Source: Shewanella oncorhynchi
GTDB taxonomy: Bacteria > Pseudomonadota > Gammaproteobacteria > Enterobacterales > Shewanellaceae
Direction: 5' to 3'
Length of the DNA stretch: 64,000 bases
Assembly: GCF_012584455.1 (NCBI RefSeq)
Contig: NZ_JABAEB010000016.1
Location: 1-64,000 of the forward strand
Shown: in pieces, positions 43,889-52,425 of the stretch
Position numbering within the stretch: the first letter of the stretch is position 1
Layout of the letters: the number at the start of each line of letters is the position of its first letter
Program-made: the position numbers and the translations under genes
The notes under the pieces: model-generated
Told to the model about the DNA's origin: nothing
The model's database searches: none
What the model saw: only the letters and a program-made list of their open reading frames with translations

Positions 43889-44616
43889 ATGCCACACTCC
43901 TTTTTGTTAATTCACCCATAGGTGAGATAGTTGTAACTATAAAATATCCTTAGCAATTGTGCGAAAGATTCGTTCTATTGAGTATCGAGGTTACCCCATC
44001 TTTGATTCATTAATCAAGAGATGCTTAATCGATAAATATTTCATGTTGTCGATTAAGTCAATGGAATAACTCGATTCAACCAGTTGACCATAGCTTAATG
44101 ACAATACTATGACAACAAGGGGAACGGTAAGTTCACAGACATAACCACATGATTTTAGTGATATCGAATGATTGAGCTTATGGGGTTTTGCTTGTAGTAG
44201 GCTTTCTTTATGAGGACCGAACTCTGATTGCTAAATATCAGGCTGGGTTAAAAAGGTAAACAACAAGGTGTATCTCAAAACGACGTGCAGTATATCAATA
44301 AAAATGGCTTATGCAAGTTTAATTTTTATTCGATGTCATTATTTATTTGCTAATGTTGAATTAAAGTGTATTTTTCGTGGCTATTCACTTGATTTAAAGG
44401 GGAAAGGTCAGGTCGGTTTGTGCGTTGTTTTTTATTTTTGTGGTAATTGACTAAGATTAATATTGCCGTTTTATAGGCAAATGTTATAAAAAAATCCCAC
44501 TAAAACAGGTCATTTTAATGGGATTAATCGTAGTCAGTTATGTAATGGACTCATTAAACTGAATTTATAAATGAATCTATGCGTTTGCTCTTGTTTAAAA
44601 AACTCAGTCAAAAGGT
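43889..44616. other. Long gap with no supported gene
   Basis: These 728 bases lie between two minus-strand genes. The only firm signal is the terminator at 44488-44524 that belongs to chrR. A frame at 44268-44450 on the plus strand lacks a ribosome site and coding composition and is not called. Confidence 0.45.
44488..44524 (-). terminator. Terminator of the sigma-chrR operon
   Basis: On the minus strand AATCCCATTAAAAT pairs with GTTTTAGTGGGATT (imperfect, 12 or more pairs) and is followed by TTTTTTTAT. It lies about 93 bases past the chrR stop. Confidence 0.75.
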
Positions 44617-45339
44617 TTAATAAATTAGTTCACCTATGGGATTGAGTAGCTTACTCAGACCTTTGGTAAAATGCAGCGGTGCATCTAATACTGTGTAGCA
44701 TAAGCAACCGTTAATGGTTTTCGGTGAGTGATGATGTTGGCCGTCAAGCACGATAAAATCACCTGGCACATAGTCACCATTTAGATCGGAAAACTCTCCG
44801 GCTAGTAATAGTGTTAGTTCATAACCTTTATGGGTATGTTGGGGGATTTCACCTTGGGCATCTATATGCAATAGGCTAGCGCGGGTGTTCGTTTCGTCGA
44901 CATCAAAACGCATGCGACTGACTTTGCCTAATATTTGCCATGGACGGGCCAAATGCTGACGAAACACCGAGGGCACAGTGTAATGCTGTTGCTTTATGTC
45001 GACATCGATAGGGGCGTTATTAGGCACATTTGTCGCTGCCGGTTGAGCCATGATTTGCGCCATCATAGCGTCAATGTCCAATGCCGATTCTTGATTGTCG
45101 CCTGAGTGTTGCACCTCAACATACTCTCTGTGCATCAACTCTTCGCCCGTATCATTTGCAGCATGACCGCCATCAGGATTTAATGCTAAATTTGCAGCTT
45201 GTTCTGTGAATAGGGCAAGCTGCTCTCGACAAGTCTCACATAGGTGGCAGTGTGCGGATATTGCTATCGCCATTGATAAAGGTAAGTTCCCATTGGCATG
45301 GCTCACGAGTAATTCTTGTTGGGGATGATGCTTAATCAT
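44617..45339 (-). CDS. chrR: ChrR-type anti-sigma factor (ZAS domain plus cupin)
   Basis: This 240-residue protein has the zinc anti-sigma module near the N-terminus (SAHCHLCETCREQL with H-x3-C-x2-C). After a linker follows a ChrR-like cupin with HTHKGYELTLLLAGEF, DGQHHHSP and CYTVLDAPLHF. ChrR holds its partner sigma factor inactive and releases it on singlet-oxygen stress in photosynthetic and marine proteobacteria. It overlaps the sigma gene by 8 bases, so translation is coupled. The C-terminal cupin carries the His and Glu expected for metal binding. Confidence 0.9.
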   Translation of the reverse strand: MIKHHPQQELLVSHANGNLPLSMAIAISAHCHLCETCREQLALFTEQAANLALNPDGGHAANDTGEELMHREYVEVQHSGDNQESALDIDAMMAQIMAQPAATNVPNNAPIDVDIKQQHYTVPSVFRQHLARPWQILGKVSRMRFDVDETNTRASLLHIDAQGEIPQHTHKGYELTLLLAGEFSDLNGDYVPGDFIVLDGQHHHSPKTINGCLCYTVLDAPLHFTKGLSKLLNPIGELIY

Positions 45340-45994
45340 TGTGTGTCTCCAAGAAGCTTTTCAACTTTTCTAGCCCTAATCTTAAACGGGACTTTATGGT
45401 CCCAATTGGTACCTTTAGGGCATCGGCTAGCTCTTGTTGAGTGAGTTCTTGCATGTAAATGCCTTGCACAACTTGTCTTTGTGCTATGGGAAGGGCATCA
45501 AGATGTTGGAGTAATTTAGCCGTCAACTTGTGATCAGCGAGTGTGTCCTGAGCCATGGTCGCATCACACAGCGGCCAAATATCATCACCGAAAGTATCTT
45601 CTCTATTGTGTTGTACCCGTCTAAGCATATCGAAACATTGATTACGCATGATGGTAAACACCCAAGTTGTCACTGACCCTTTTTCTGCATTATATAGATG
45701 AGCCTTAGTCCAAACGCTGGTCATGGTTTCTTGTACTAAATCCATCGCCAACCCTTGTTGATTCAGTCTTTGTAAACCAAAGGCTCGGATCTTGGGCATG
45801 AAATGCTGGAATAAGTGACCAAAGGCGGCTCTGTCTCGGTTGTCTGCTACTTGTAGCATAAACGTGATTAAAGCATCCGCTTGAGGCTCGCAGGTTTGGG
45901 AAGCTGGAATTTCGTTATCCATAGCCGAATTAGTCAGAGACGTGATTGGGACATGATACCGAGTTTGCCTGCTTTGTGATTGAATATTTTCCAT
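45332..45994 (-). CDS. rpoE: RpoE/ECF11-type sigma factor partner of ChrR
   Basis: About 220 residues from the ATG at 45994 (MENIQSQSRQTRY); an earlier start at 46048 would add 18 residues, with neither ribosome site strong. Sigma region 2 reads FGHLFQHFMPKIRAFGLQRL and LVQETMTSVWTKAHLYN, with TTWVFTIMRNQCFDMLRR for -10 recognition. Region 4 reads LPIAQRQVVQGIYMQELTQQ and IGTIKSRLRLGLEKLKSFLE. The N-terminus is longer than usual ECF factors. The neighbour and region pattern place it with the ChrR-linked group. A matching promoter-like element precedes it. Confidence 0.87.
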   Translation of the reverse strand: MENIQSQSRQTRYHVPITSLTNSAMDNEIPASQTCEPQADALITFMLQVADNRDRAAFGHLFQHFMPKIRAFGLQRLNQQGLAMDLVQETMTSVWTKAHLYNAEKGSVTTWVFTIMRNQCFDMLRRVQHNREDTFGDDIWPLCDATMAQDTLADHKLTAKLLQHLDALPIAQRQVVQGIYMQELTQQELADALKVPIGTIKSRLRLGLEKLKSFLETHND

Positions 45995-46102
45995 TATTTT
46001 CGCTCTTATCGCAGTCGTGAGTGCTGAGTGTGATATCAGTAACGACAAAATTGAGAAGTGTGTTGCACTTCTGAGCCCATTTTTGCTGTCAAACTTTCAA
46101 TC

Positions 46103-46130
46103 AATACGAAGTGGCTTAAATAAAGGATCA
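46103..46130 (-). promoter_or_regulatory. Candidate ECF11 autoregulatory promoter
   Basis: On the minus strand TGATCC (46130-46125) is followed 16 bases later by CGTATT (46108-46103). This matches the TGATCC-type -35 known for RpoE-ChrR systems. It lies about 109 bases upstream of the sigma ATG, so the operon may be self-activated. Confidence 0.6.
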
Positions 46131-46139
46131 TTCACAGTA

Positions 46140-46691
46140 TTATTTAATGACGGCGCGCAATAGATCTCGGGTCATAATATGATCTAAGGCATTAATGCAG
46201 GTGTACTTTTCGGATGCTTGTACGGGTAATATTTCTAGCCAGCGCTGGCAGACCCAAGCGATATCATCGAACTGTTCTGTTTGGTAGTGCTTGAGATGTT
46301 GCGGATATTCCTTAAGAATGTTTTGTAACATTTGACTCAAGTAACGTTCATCGGTCGCAATACGTACAGCAGGCCAATTGTCGATTAAACTGACGTCTCC
46401 GCGCTTTAAACCATCAGCTTCGACACTGATTTTATCAAGTTTAAAGCGTTTTGAACCTTGAATACTGATCCCTAATAGTCCGTCTGGTAAGGTTTCAAAA
46501 TCAATAATATGCACTAAGGTGCCTATGGGCTGAATGGTTTTACCATCCTCTTCAAGCATACATAAGCCAAAGCCTTGGCCTGACTTTAATGATTCGGCGA
46601 CCAAGCGCTTATATCTAGGTTCAAATACCCGCAGTTGCGTGTAACCTTCGGGCAATAAACAAATGGGTAATGGAAAAAGAGGTAATTTCAT
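46140..46691 (-). CDS. LON-substrate-binding-domain protein
   Basis: About 183 residues from the ATG at 46691 (MKLPLFPLPICLLPEG), the invariant family start with GAGG upstream; the frame upstream overlaps the divergent methyltransferase and is rejected. It matches the N-terminal (PUA-like) substrate-binding domain of Lon alone: LRVFEPRYKRLVAESLK, FGLCMLEEDG, GTLVHIIDFETLPDGLLGISIQG. No ATPase or protease domain follows. Stand-alone LON domains are common and uncharacterised. It lies upstream of the ECF sigma operon on the same strand. Confidence 0.88.
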   Translation of the reverse strand: MKLPLFPLPICLLPEGYTQLRVFEPRYKRLVAESLKSGQGFGLCMLEEDGKTIQPIGTLVHIIDFETLPDGLLGISIQGSKRFKLDKISVEADGLKRGDVSLIDNWPAVRIATDERYLSQMLQNILKEYPQHLKHYQTEQFDDIAWVCQRWLEILPVQASEKYTCINALDHIMTRDLLRAVIK

Positions 46692-46792
46692 CGTGGCCTC
46701 TGGTGAACTTATGTTCCTATCATTACGTACCATAATGGCAGTTCGATCAGTAAAATTATTCAACAGTAGTTTACCCATAGTGAGAGGATGGC

Positions 46793-47407
46793 ATGAAATT
46801 AAATCCATTTGAGAAAAAGATCGTTCAGCATCCATTACGTTTTTGGCTACAAAATCATCTCGAAGCGCCCTTATTGACCTCTATGATGCCAAAACCTATG
46901 GCTTTGTGCGAACGCGCGTTAGAAATAGGTTGTGGGTTTGGTAACGGCATTCAGTTGATCCGCGAACATTTTGGCGCGGGACATATCACGGCCGTGGATA
47001 TCGACCCTGACATGGTTGCCTCCGCACAATCCCGCTGGCAATCTCGGCCGCAAGGATTAAAAGGGCTGAGTTTCTCGGTTGCTGATGCAACATGTTTACC
47101 CTTTGCCGATAGCGAGTTTGATATGGTGTTTGATTTTGCCGTATTTCACCATATTCCAGAGTGGCAAGCGGCCATTAAGGAAGTTGTAAGGGTGCTGAAA
47201 CCGAACGGATACTTTGTGATAGAGGATTTATATCGTGCCGCAATTTGTAACCCATTGAGCCGGCGCTTATTTGAGCATCCACAGCAGAATCGCTTTGATC
47301 ATAGTGATTTGTTAACGGTATTGCGCCAGCTGGGATTTGAGATTGTCCGCGATAGAAATGCCTTTAATCTTGCGGGTATGGTGCTCGCCCAGAAAATATT
47401 GCGTTAG
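46793..47407 (+). CDS. Class I SAM-dependent methyltransferase
   Basis: This 204-residue protein has the Rossmann-like methyltransferase motifs: ALEIGCGFGNGIQLI (motif I, about 43-57), ITAVDIDPDMV, FSVADATCLPFADSEFDMVF and FHHIPEWQAAIKEVVRVLKPNGYFVIEDL. It lacks marks of a particular substrate class; ubiquinone, small-molecule or lipid targets are possible. It is divergent from the LON-domain gene with about 100 bases between. Confidence 0.88.
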   Translation: MKLNPFEKKIVQHPLRFWLQNHLEAPLLTSMMPKPMALCERALEIGCGFGNGIQLIREHFGAGHITAVDIDPDMVASAQSRWQSRPQGLKGLSFSVADATCLPFADSEFDMVFDFAVFHHIPEWQAAIKEVVRVLKPNGYFVIEDLYRAAICNPLSRRLFEHPQQNRFDHSDLLTVLRQLGFEIVRDRNAFNLAGMVLAQKILR

Positions 47408-47696
47408 GCGTTAGAGTTGATGCTTAACCTAAATTGAATCGTTAGGATTAAATGATAGCGTTAACACTAAGACCAAATATTAGCAATGCCGCGTATTATC
47501 TGAAGATATCAGCTTAGGGATGCAGATATCTGAGATGCGCTAAACGAAGTTTATGGCCGAACTTTGCGAGAGTGGTTGTAATTTTTAGATAAAATAGACT
47601 CTCGGCATGGTTCTTCATGGGAGTTTACCGCTATAATTTGAGCTAATCCGTCGCATGTGGGGAAAGGATTTTCCTCAAGAGTAGAGAAGCAGCATT

Positions 47697-48641
47697 ATGG
47701 CAAACGTACTTGCAACCGTAGATCAGCGTACCAAACTCGTTGGTGAGAACCGACTTGAGTTGTTGCTCTTTAGCATTAATTCCACGCAGTTATTTGCCAT
47801 TAACGTCTTTAAAGTCAAAGAAGTCGTCAAGCTTCCTCCCTTGAATGCAATGCCGGGTAGTCATCCGCATATTTCTGGTATTGCTAATATTCGTGGGATT
47901 TCTATCCCCGTGATTGATTTACGTTCGGCCATAGGGTTTAAGCCCGTGCCGCCTAACGAAGATGCCAATATGATCATCACAGAATATAACCGTAGTGTGC
48001 AGGGGTTCTTAGTTGGTAAGGTTGAACACATTATCAACATGACTTGGAGCGATATTATGCCGCCGCCGAAAACGGCTGGGCGTAATAATTATCTAACGGC
48101 AATTACTCGCATAGAGCATCAAGGTCAGTCGCAGTTAGTGTCTATTATCGACGTAGAAAAAGTCTTGGCGGAGATCATTCACTACGATATCCGTTTATCT
48201 GAAGGTGTACTCGACGAAACCTTAGTCCATGAAATGCCTGGCAGAAAAATCCTGATTGTGGATGATTCATCGACCGCCAGACGTCAAGTGCGTGAAACGT
48301 TAGGCCAACTGGGTATCGAAATTATTGAGGCATCTGATGGCTTACAAGCACTGACGTTATTGCAGAAATGGCGCGATGAAGGTAAACAAGTTGCCAAAGA
48401 ATTATTGATGATGATTACCGATGCCGAAATGCCCGAAATGGACGGTTACAAGCTCACTTCTGAAGTGCGTAGCGATAAAGCTATGTCGGATTTATTCATC
48501 ACCTTAAATACTTCGTTGAGTGGCAGTTTTAACCATGCCATGGTTGAAAAAGTGGGCTGTGATAAGTTTATTTCTAAGTTCCAACCGGATTTGCTGGTGG
48601 AAGTGGTGCAAGAAAGATTAAGACAAGTGATCAATCACTGA
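47697..48641 (+). CDS. cheV: Chemotaxis protein CheV
   Basis: This 314-residue protein fuses a CheW-like coupling domain (about 20-165: LELLLFSINSTQLFAINVFK, HISGIANIRGISIPVIDLR) to a receiver domain (about 188-312: KILIVDDSSTARRQVRETL). The phospho-acceptor is the Asp in MITDAEMPEMDGYKL; the conserved Lys is in CDKFISKF. It links receptors to CheA and can dampen signalling when phosphorylated. It is a single gene far from other che genes in this window. The 289 bases before it contain no other gene. Confidence 0.94.
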   Translation: MANVLATVDQRTKLVGENRLELLLFSINSTQLFAINVFKVKEVVKLPPLNAMPGSHPHISGIANIRGISIPVIDLRSAIGFKPVPPNEDANMIITEYNRSVQGFLVGKVEHIINMTWSDIMPPPKTAGRNNYLTAITRIEHQGQSQLVSIIDVEKVLAEIIHYDIRLSEGVLDETLVHEMPGRKILIVDDSSTARRQVRETLGQLGIEIIEASDGLQALTLLQKWRDEGKQVAKELLMMITDAEMPEMDGYKLTSEVRSDKAMSDLFITLNTSLSGSFNHAMVEKVGCDKFISKFQPDLLVEVVQERLRQVINH

Positions 48642-48825
48642 TCGCATTTTGAGATTCGAACTATCGGTGATTGACCTTGAGTCGATCATCGATAGGTTCG
48701 GCGCTTTGAATGAACGCTTTAATAACAGTTTTTAATACGGTCTTTGAATCACATTCTTTTAACTGCTACTTTTTCAACTGCTTTTCTGCAAACATCTGCC
48801 AACCCACTACCTATAACTCGCTAGA

Positions 48826-49470
48826 TTATAACGCTAATTCGGCTGCTACATCGTGTAATACTTGGCGCTTCATTTCTTTGGCGGCGGCGATATGGATACG
48901 GGCGAGCCTTAAGGCATAGTTGAATCTTGCTCGGCCGACGAGGCGCACAAGTTCGGCAAAAAACTGTGGATCTAAGGTGAATTGCGTCGAATAGTATTGG
49001 ATAGCGGCATTGACTGAATTAAAAGTCACGCCATCGAATTCAAAACCTGCGCTATAACCTTGGTCGTCAATTTCTTCGCCCTCTAATACCAGTGGCCAAC
49101 CGGGCGCATTGATACGGTCGCGGGCAATTTGGTACATCATCCAAGCACTTTTTTTAAAACCTTCAAACACTTTGCAGGAGAATTCGGACTCAGCAAGCTC
49201 TTCTTCGGTCCAATTAATCCCAATGGCGAGGTGTTTCGCATAAATACGCATCAGTGCATCTTTGACGGCCATACGACAATCCCAAATGGAGCTAAGAGTA
49301 TGTTGTTTGGCTAATCGCAAACATTCGCTGCAGGCGGGCACAGCTAATGAAGAATGTGGTGTATGTGTGTGTGCAATATATTCGAAGTGTTGATGGCTCG
49401 GTTCGCCACAAAACCAGCAGGTATGGCGTTTGTCGAAGGGAATATCGATAAGCGGAATAGCAGACATCAA
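48826..49470 (-). CDS. Uncharacterised 214-residue protein with an N-terminal zinc-finger-like pair
   Basis: The N-terminus holds two Cys pairs (TCWFCGEP about 17-24, ACSECLRL about 46-53), with His residues between (HQHFEY, HTHTPHSS), which resembles a small zinc finger. The rest is a soluble helical domain with AVKDALMRIYAKHLAIG, WTEEELAESEF and a C-terminal YALRLARIHIAAAKEMKRQ. I do not know a named family. It is 48 bases downstream of the DUF2750 gene on the same strand, so the two may be co-transcribed. Confidence 0.68.
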   Translation of the reverse strand: MMSAIPLIDIPFDKRHTCWFCGEPSHQHFEYIAHTHTPHSSLAVPACSECLRLAKQHTLSSIWDCRMAVKDALMRIYAKHLAIGINWTEEELAESEFSCKVFEGFKKSAWMMYQIARDRINAPGWPLVLEGEEIDDQGYSAGFEFDGVTFNSVNAAIQYYSTQFTLDPQFFAELVRLVGRARFNYALRLARIHIAAAKEMKRQVLHDVAAELAL

Positions 49471-49518
49471 GGAATGAGCACCTCAGTCCTTGATATCATC
49501 AATGGCATACTGAAGCGA

Positions 49519-49878
49519 TTAAACTTCTTCAACATCAACCAAATCTTTTGCTAAAACAATTGGATCAAGTTCAAGACAATCTTCATCGGTTTGCCAATCA
49601 ACACCGATCAATACACCATCGTCGTTTAGATCTGAGACCCAATATTCTAGAAATTCTTCTAATGAAATAGAAACGGGTTGATAGTCGTGCCATTCGTCGC
49701 TGCAATGGGATTTTGCAGTAGCTTCATTTGACCATAATGGCATCACATCTGTGTCTTCAAATTCTGAAGAATCACAAACGACCCAGCCTTCGCCAGTTTC
49801 ATCCATTAGACCCCAAAGCGTCTGATGTTGTTTTACATTTTTGATAAAGCCAGCCAAAGCCGCATTGATTTCAGTCAT
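49519..49878 (-). CDS. DUF2750 domain protein
   Basis: This 119-residue acidic protein matches DUF2750: FIKNVKQHQTLWGLMDETGE, WVVCDSSEFEDTDVMPLWSN, AKSHCSDEWHDYQPVSISLE, then EFLEYWVSDLNDDGVLIGV. The family is small, cytosolic and of unknown function, common in gammaproteobacteria. AGAGACC-type sequence precedes the ATG. The gene heads a likely two-gene unit with the zinc-finger-like protein downstream. Confidence 0.85.
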   Translation of the reverse strand: MTEINAALAGFIKNVKQHQTLWGLMDETGEGWVVCDSSEFEDTDVMPLWSNEATAKSHCSDEWHDYQPVSISLEEFLEYWVSDLNDDGVLIGVDWQTDEDCLELDPIVLAKDLVDVEEV

Positions 49879-50308
49879 GATAGGTCTCTTTGATGTGTGC
49901 TGTTAACTTATCCATTATACGGTAACGTGCTGCGATACCAAGGGATTCTTTGTTAAGATTTTTTTTGTGTTGGATAACTGAGCAATAAGCCTATGCCGCA
50001 AGGTATTTATGGCGATAAGGATTGTGTTACGTGTCACTATGGGTCAGGATTATTGGTAATGAGTCGCCTTGGTACTGGCTATTTTACTGACTAAATGTGG
50101 CTCAGATAGGGGCTTTACGTGGTGGAGAAACGTGTCTTCTATGCTTTTGGCCGTTAAAGGTGTTTTGGATTCTAACCTTTAACTCGTTATGCCAAGGCGA
50201 ATATCTCTCTAGGGCAATTCCCTCTTGAAGACGGAATATTGTCGTGTTTAGCCACAGCAGTGTGATTACTGTGTCATTGTTGTGAGATCAAATATTGGAG
50301 TTGTTGAT
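49879..50308. other. Intergenic region before the lytic transglycosylase
   Basis: About 430 bases between divergent genes. No gene or clear hairpin was seen; promoters for both directions should lie here. Confidence 0.4.
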
Positions 50309-51607
50309 TTGATTAAAATTAAAGGGTTAACTTATCTGTTTGCGAGTATTGCCGCCTGTGTCAGTCTGAGTGCCTGTTCAAGTGCGCCAACGGCGAGTGC
50401 TAATGCAACCAGCTCTAAAGCAAGTGGCATAGCTGCTGAAGTCAATCAAATGCCCGATATCAGTGTTAGTGTACAATCTAATGCTGAGGCGTTTCCAATG
50501 TGCTTGACTGGACTGCAAGCGCGGGCACGTGCAGAAGGCCTGTCAGAGGCGACGATAAACTCTACCATTGCGAACTTGAAATTTGTCCCTCGAGTGATTG
50601 AGCTGGACCAACAGCAACCCGAATTCAGCCAGACATTTGATAATTATTTCAGTAAGCGCGCGACCGAATGGCGGGTCAATGAAGGCCGCCGCTTATTGCA
50701 AAAGCACAGTGTTCTACTCAATCAATTAGCGCAAAAATACGGCGTTCCGCCGCAATATATCTTGTCTTTTTGGGGGCTGGAAACGAACTACGGTTCCTAT
50801 AAAGGCAAAATGTCGGTATTGAATTCGCTGGCGACTTTGGCCTGTGAGCCACGCCGTAGCAATTATTTCACCATAGAGCTGATGCAAGCCTTAAAACTGA
50901 AAGAAAAGTATCAGTTCGATGATGACACTATGGTGGGATCATGGGCAGGTGCTATGGGACATACGCAATTTATGCCTTCTGCGTATGCCAAATATGCGGT
51001 CGATGGCGATGGCGATGGTAAGGCCGATTTATGGAATAGCACTACAGATGCGCTCACTTCTGCCGCGAATTTTTTACAGCACTTAGGTTGGCAGCGTAAT
51101 CAGCGTTGGGGGCGTGAAGTCTTGTTGCCAAAGGATTTTAGTTACAGTCATTTAGGTGCGAAACAGCCCTTGTCGTTATCTGAATGGGCTGCGCTCAATG
51201 TAACGCAGTCGAATGGGCAACCTTTGCCTGCCGTCGATATTCAAGCTGCGCTGTATTTGCCTGCGGGACACACAGGCCCAGCATTTTTAGGTTATGAGAA
51301 TTTTAATGTGATCATGCGTTGGAATCGCTCCGAATTTTATGCCATTACGGTAGGGCACTTGGCCGATCGTATTAATGGTGGACAACCCTTGACAGTCAGT
51401 CCGCCTGAGCAACCACGCCTAAGCCGCGAGCAAGTAAAGCAACTGCAAACAAAACTGAACGAGGCTGGATTTGATGTTGGTAAGCCTGATGGCGTGTTGG
51501 GACGTAACTCTATGGCAGGGTTGCAAGCCTTTCAACGTAGCAAACAGATGATTGCCGATGGCTTCCCAAGCCCAGAGGTGTTTACCGCTTTAGGACTATC
51601 ACTGTAG
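50309..51607 (+). CDS. MltB-family lytic murein transglycosylase lipoprotein
   Basis: About 432 residues from the TTG at 50309, chosen because GGAG lies 8 bases upstream and it gives a clean lipoprotein signal (LFASIAACVSLSAC). A GTG at 50282 would add nine residues. The SLT_2 domain has GVPPQYILSFWGLETNYGSYKG with the catalytic Glu in the LETNYG segment, then GSWAGAMGHTQFMPSAYAKYAVDGDGDG. A C-terminal peptidoglycan-binding domain 1 (LQTKLNEAGFDVGKPDG, LGRNSMAGLQAFQ) ends the protein. It cleaves glycan strands with formation of anhydromuropeptides, probably at the outer membrane. Confidence 0.9.
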   Translation: MIKIKGLTYLFASIAACVSLSACSSAPTASANATSSKASGIAAEVNQMPDISVSVQSNAEAFPMCLTGLQARARAEGLSEATINSTIANLKFVPRVIELDQQQPEFSQTFDNYFSKRATEWRVNEGRRLLQKHSVLLNQLAQKYGVPPQYILSFWGLETNYGSYKGKMSVLNSLATLACEPRRSNYFTIELMQALKLKEKYQFDDDTMVGSWAGAMGHTQFMPSAYAKYAVDGDGDGKADLWNSTTDALTSAANFLQHLGWQRNQRWGREVLLPKDFSYSHLGAKQPLSLSEWAALNVTQSNGQPLPAVDIQAALYLPAGHTGPAFLGYENFNVIMRWNRSEFYAITVGHLADRINGGQPLTVSPPEQPRLSREQVKQLQTKLNEAGFDVGKPDGVLGRNSMAGLQAFQRSKQMIADGFPSPEVFTALGLSL

Positions 51608-51742
51608 TTACTGTCACTGTAGCCAAAGAGCGCTCGCTACGGGTTTTGAGTGCTTTGAGGCCGGATAAAAAAGTGGAGTGAAAAGCGCAGTTTTGTTAAG
51701 CTCGGCCCACAATTGAAATCGAAGAAAATCAAAGGATATTCG

Positions 51743-52231
51743 ATGAGCATTAAAGACGATATGGTTGTGCAGTTTAACTACACACTGCGCGACGAGAAAG
51801 GTGAAGTGATCGAGACGAACGAAGGTCGCGATCCTATTGCCTATTTACACGGTCATGACAACATGATGCCTGGTGTAGAAAACGCGATAAACGGTAAAGC
51901 CATAGGTGAAAAGTTCACTGTAACCTTGCCTGCCGCTGAAACCTACGGTGAGCGTGTAGCTGATGCTGACGCACACCAACGTGTGTCAGTTAAGCATTTA
52001 CTGGGTGCGACTGTGTGGAAACCAGGCATGACAGCTGTGGTTAATACCGACCAAGGTCAGCGCCAAGTGACTATCGTTAAAATGGGTAAGTTTATGGCGA
52101 CTGTGGATGTAAACCATCCATTAGCCGGCCGCGAACTGACATTTGATATTGAAGTCGTAGGTGCCCGTGATGCGAGTGATGAAGAAATCGCCCACGGTCA
52201 TGCCCATGGTGCAGGTGGTCATCACCACTAA
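51743..52231 (+). CDS. slyD: SlyD-like FKBP peptidyl-prolyl isomerase
   Basis: This 162-residue protein starts at ATG 51743, with AAAGGA upstream; an earlier frame start is not family-like. The FKBP domain reads DDMVVQFNYTLRDEKGEVIE, DPIAYLHGHDNMMPGVENA and FTVTLPAAETYGERV; the insert-in-flap chaperone segment follows. The C-terminus is His-rich (HGHAHGAGGHHH), as in SlyD nickel-binding tails but shorter. It catalyses proline isomerisation and may handle nickel. A strong bidirectional terminator lies downstream. Confidence 0.88.
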   Translation: MSIKDDMVVQFNYTLRDEKGEVIETNEGRDPIAYLHGHDNMMPGVENAINGKAIGEKFTVTLPAAETYGERVADADAHQRVSVKHLLGATVWKPGMTAVVNTDQGQRQVTIVKMGKFMATVDVNHPLAGRELTFDIEVVGARDASDEEIAHGHAHGAGGHHH

Positions 52232-52338
52232 TCTTTAGGCTTCGGGCTCGGCTTCGAACTTGGCTTTTATCTGACTCAATGTGAGTGGAGTATAAGTTCA
52301 GTATGAGTTGAATGAATCGAGGCTAAAGATTAAATAGC

Positions 52339-52371
52339 AAAAGCCCAAACCTAGGTTTGGGCTTTTTGTTT
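52339..52371. terminator. Bidirectional terminator between slyD and the M1 peptidase
   Basis: AAAAGCCCAAACC and GGTTTGGGCTTTT form a 13-bp perfect stem around TA, between convergent genes, with T-runs on both strands. Confidence 0.93.
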
Positions 52372-52425
52372 TTATGGTGCTAATGGCTTAATGATTGTCG
52401 CAACCGCTAATGGCTCTTTATCTCG

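Noticed and set aside
44268..44450. Plus-strand frame of 60 codons in the gap before chrR
   Set aside because: It has a GTG start without a ribosome site, a hydrophobic Cys-rich composition unlike the neighbours, and lies in an otherwise empty AT-rich gap.
46692..46835. N-terminal extension of the LON-domain gene
   Set aside because: It overlaps the divergent methyltransferase start; the family begins with KLPLFPLP at 46691.
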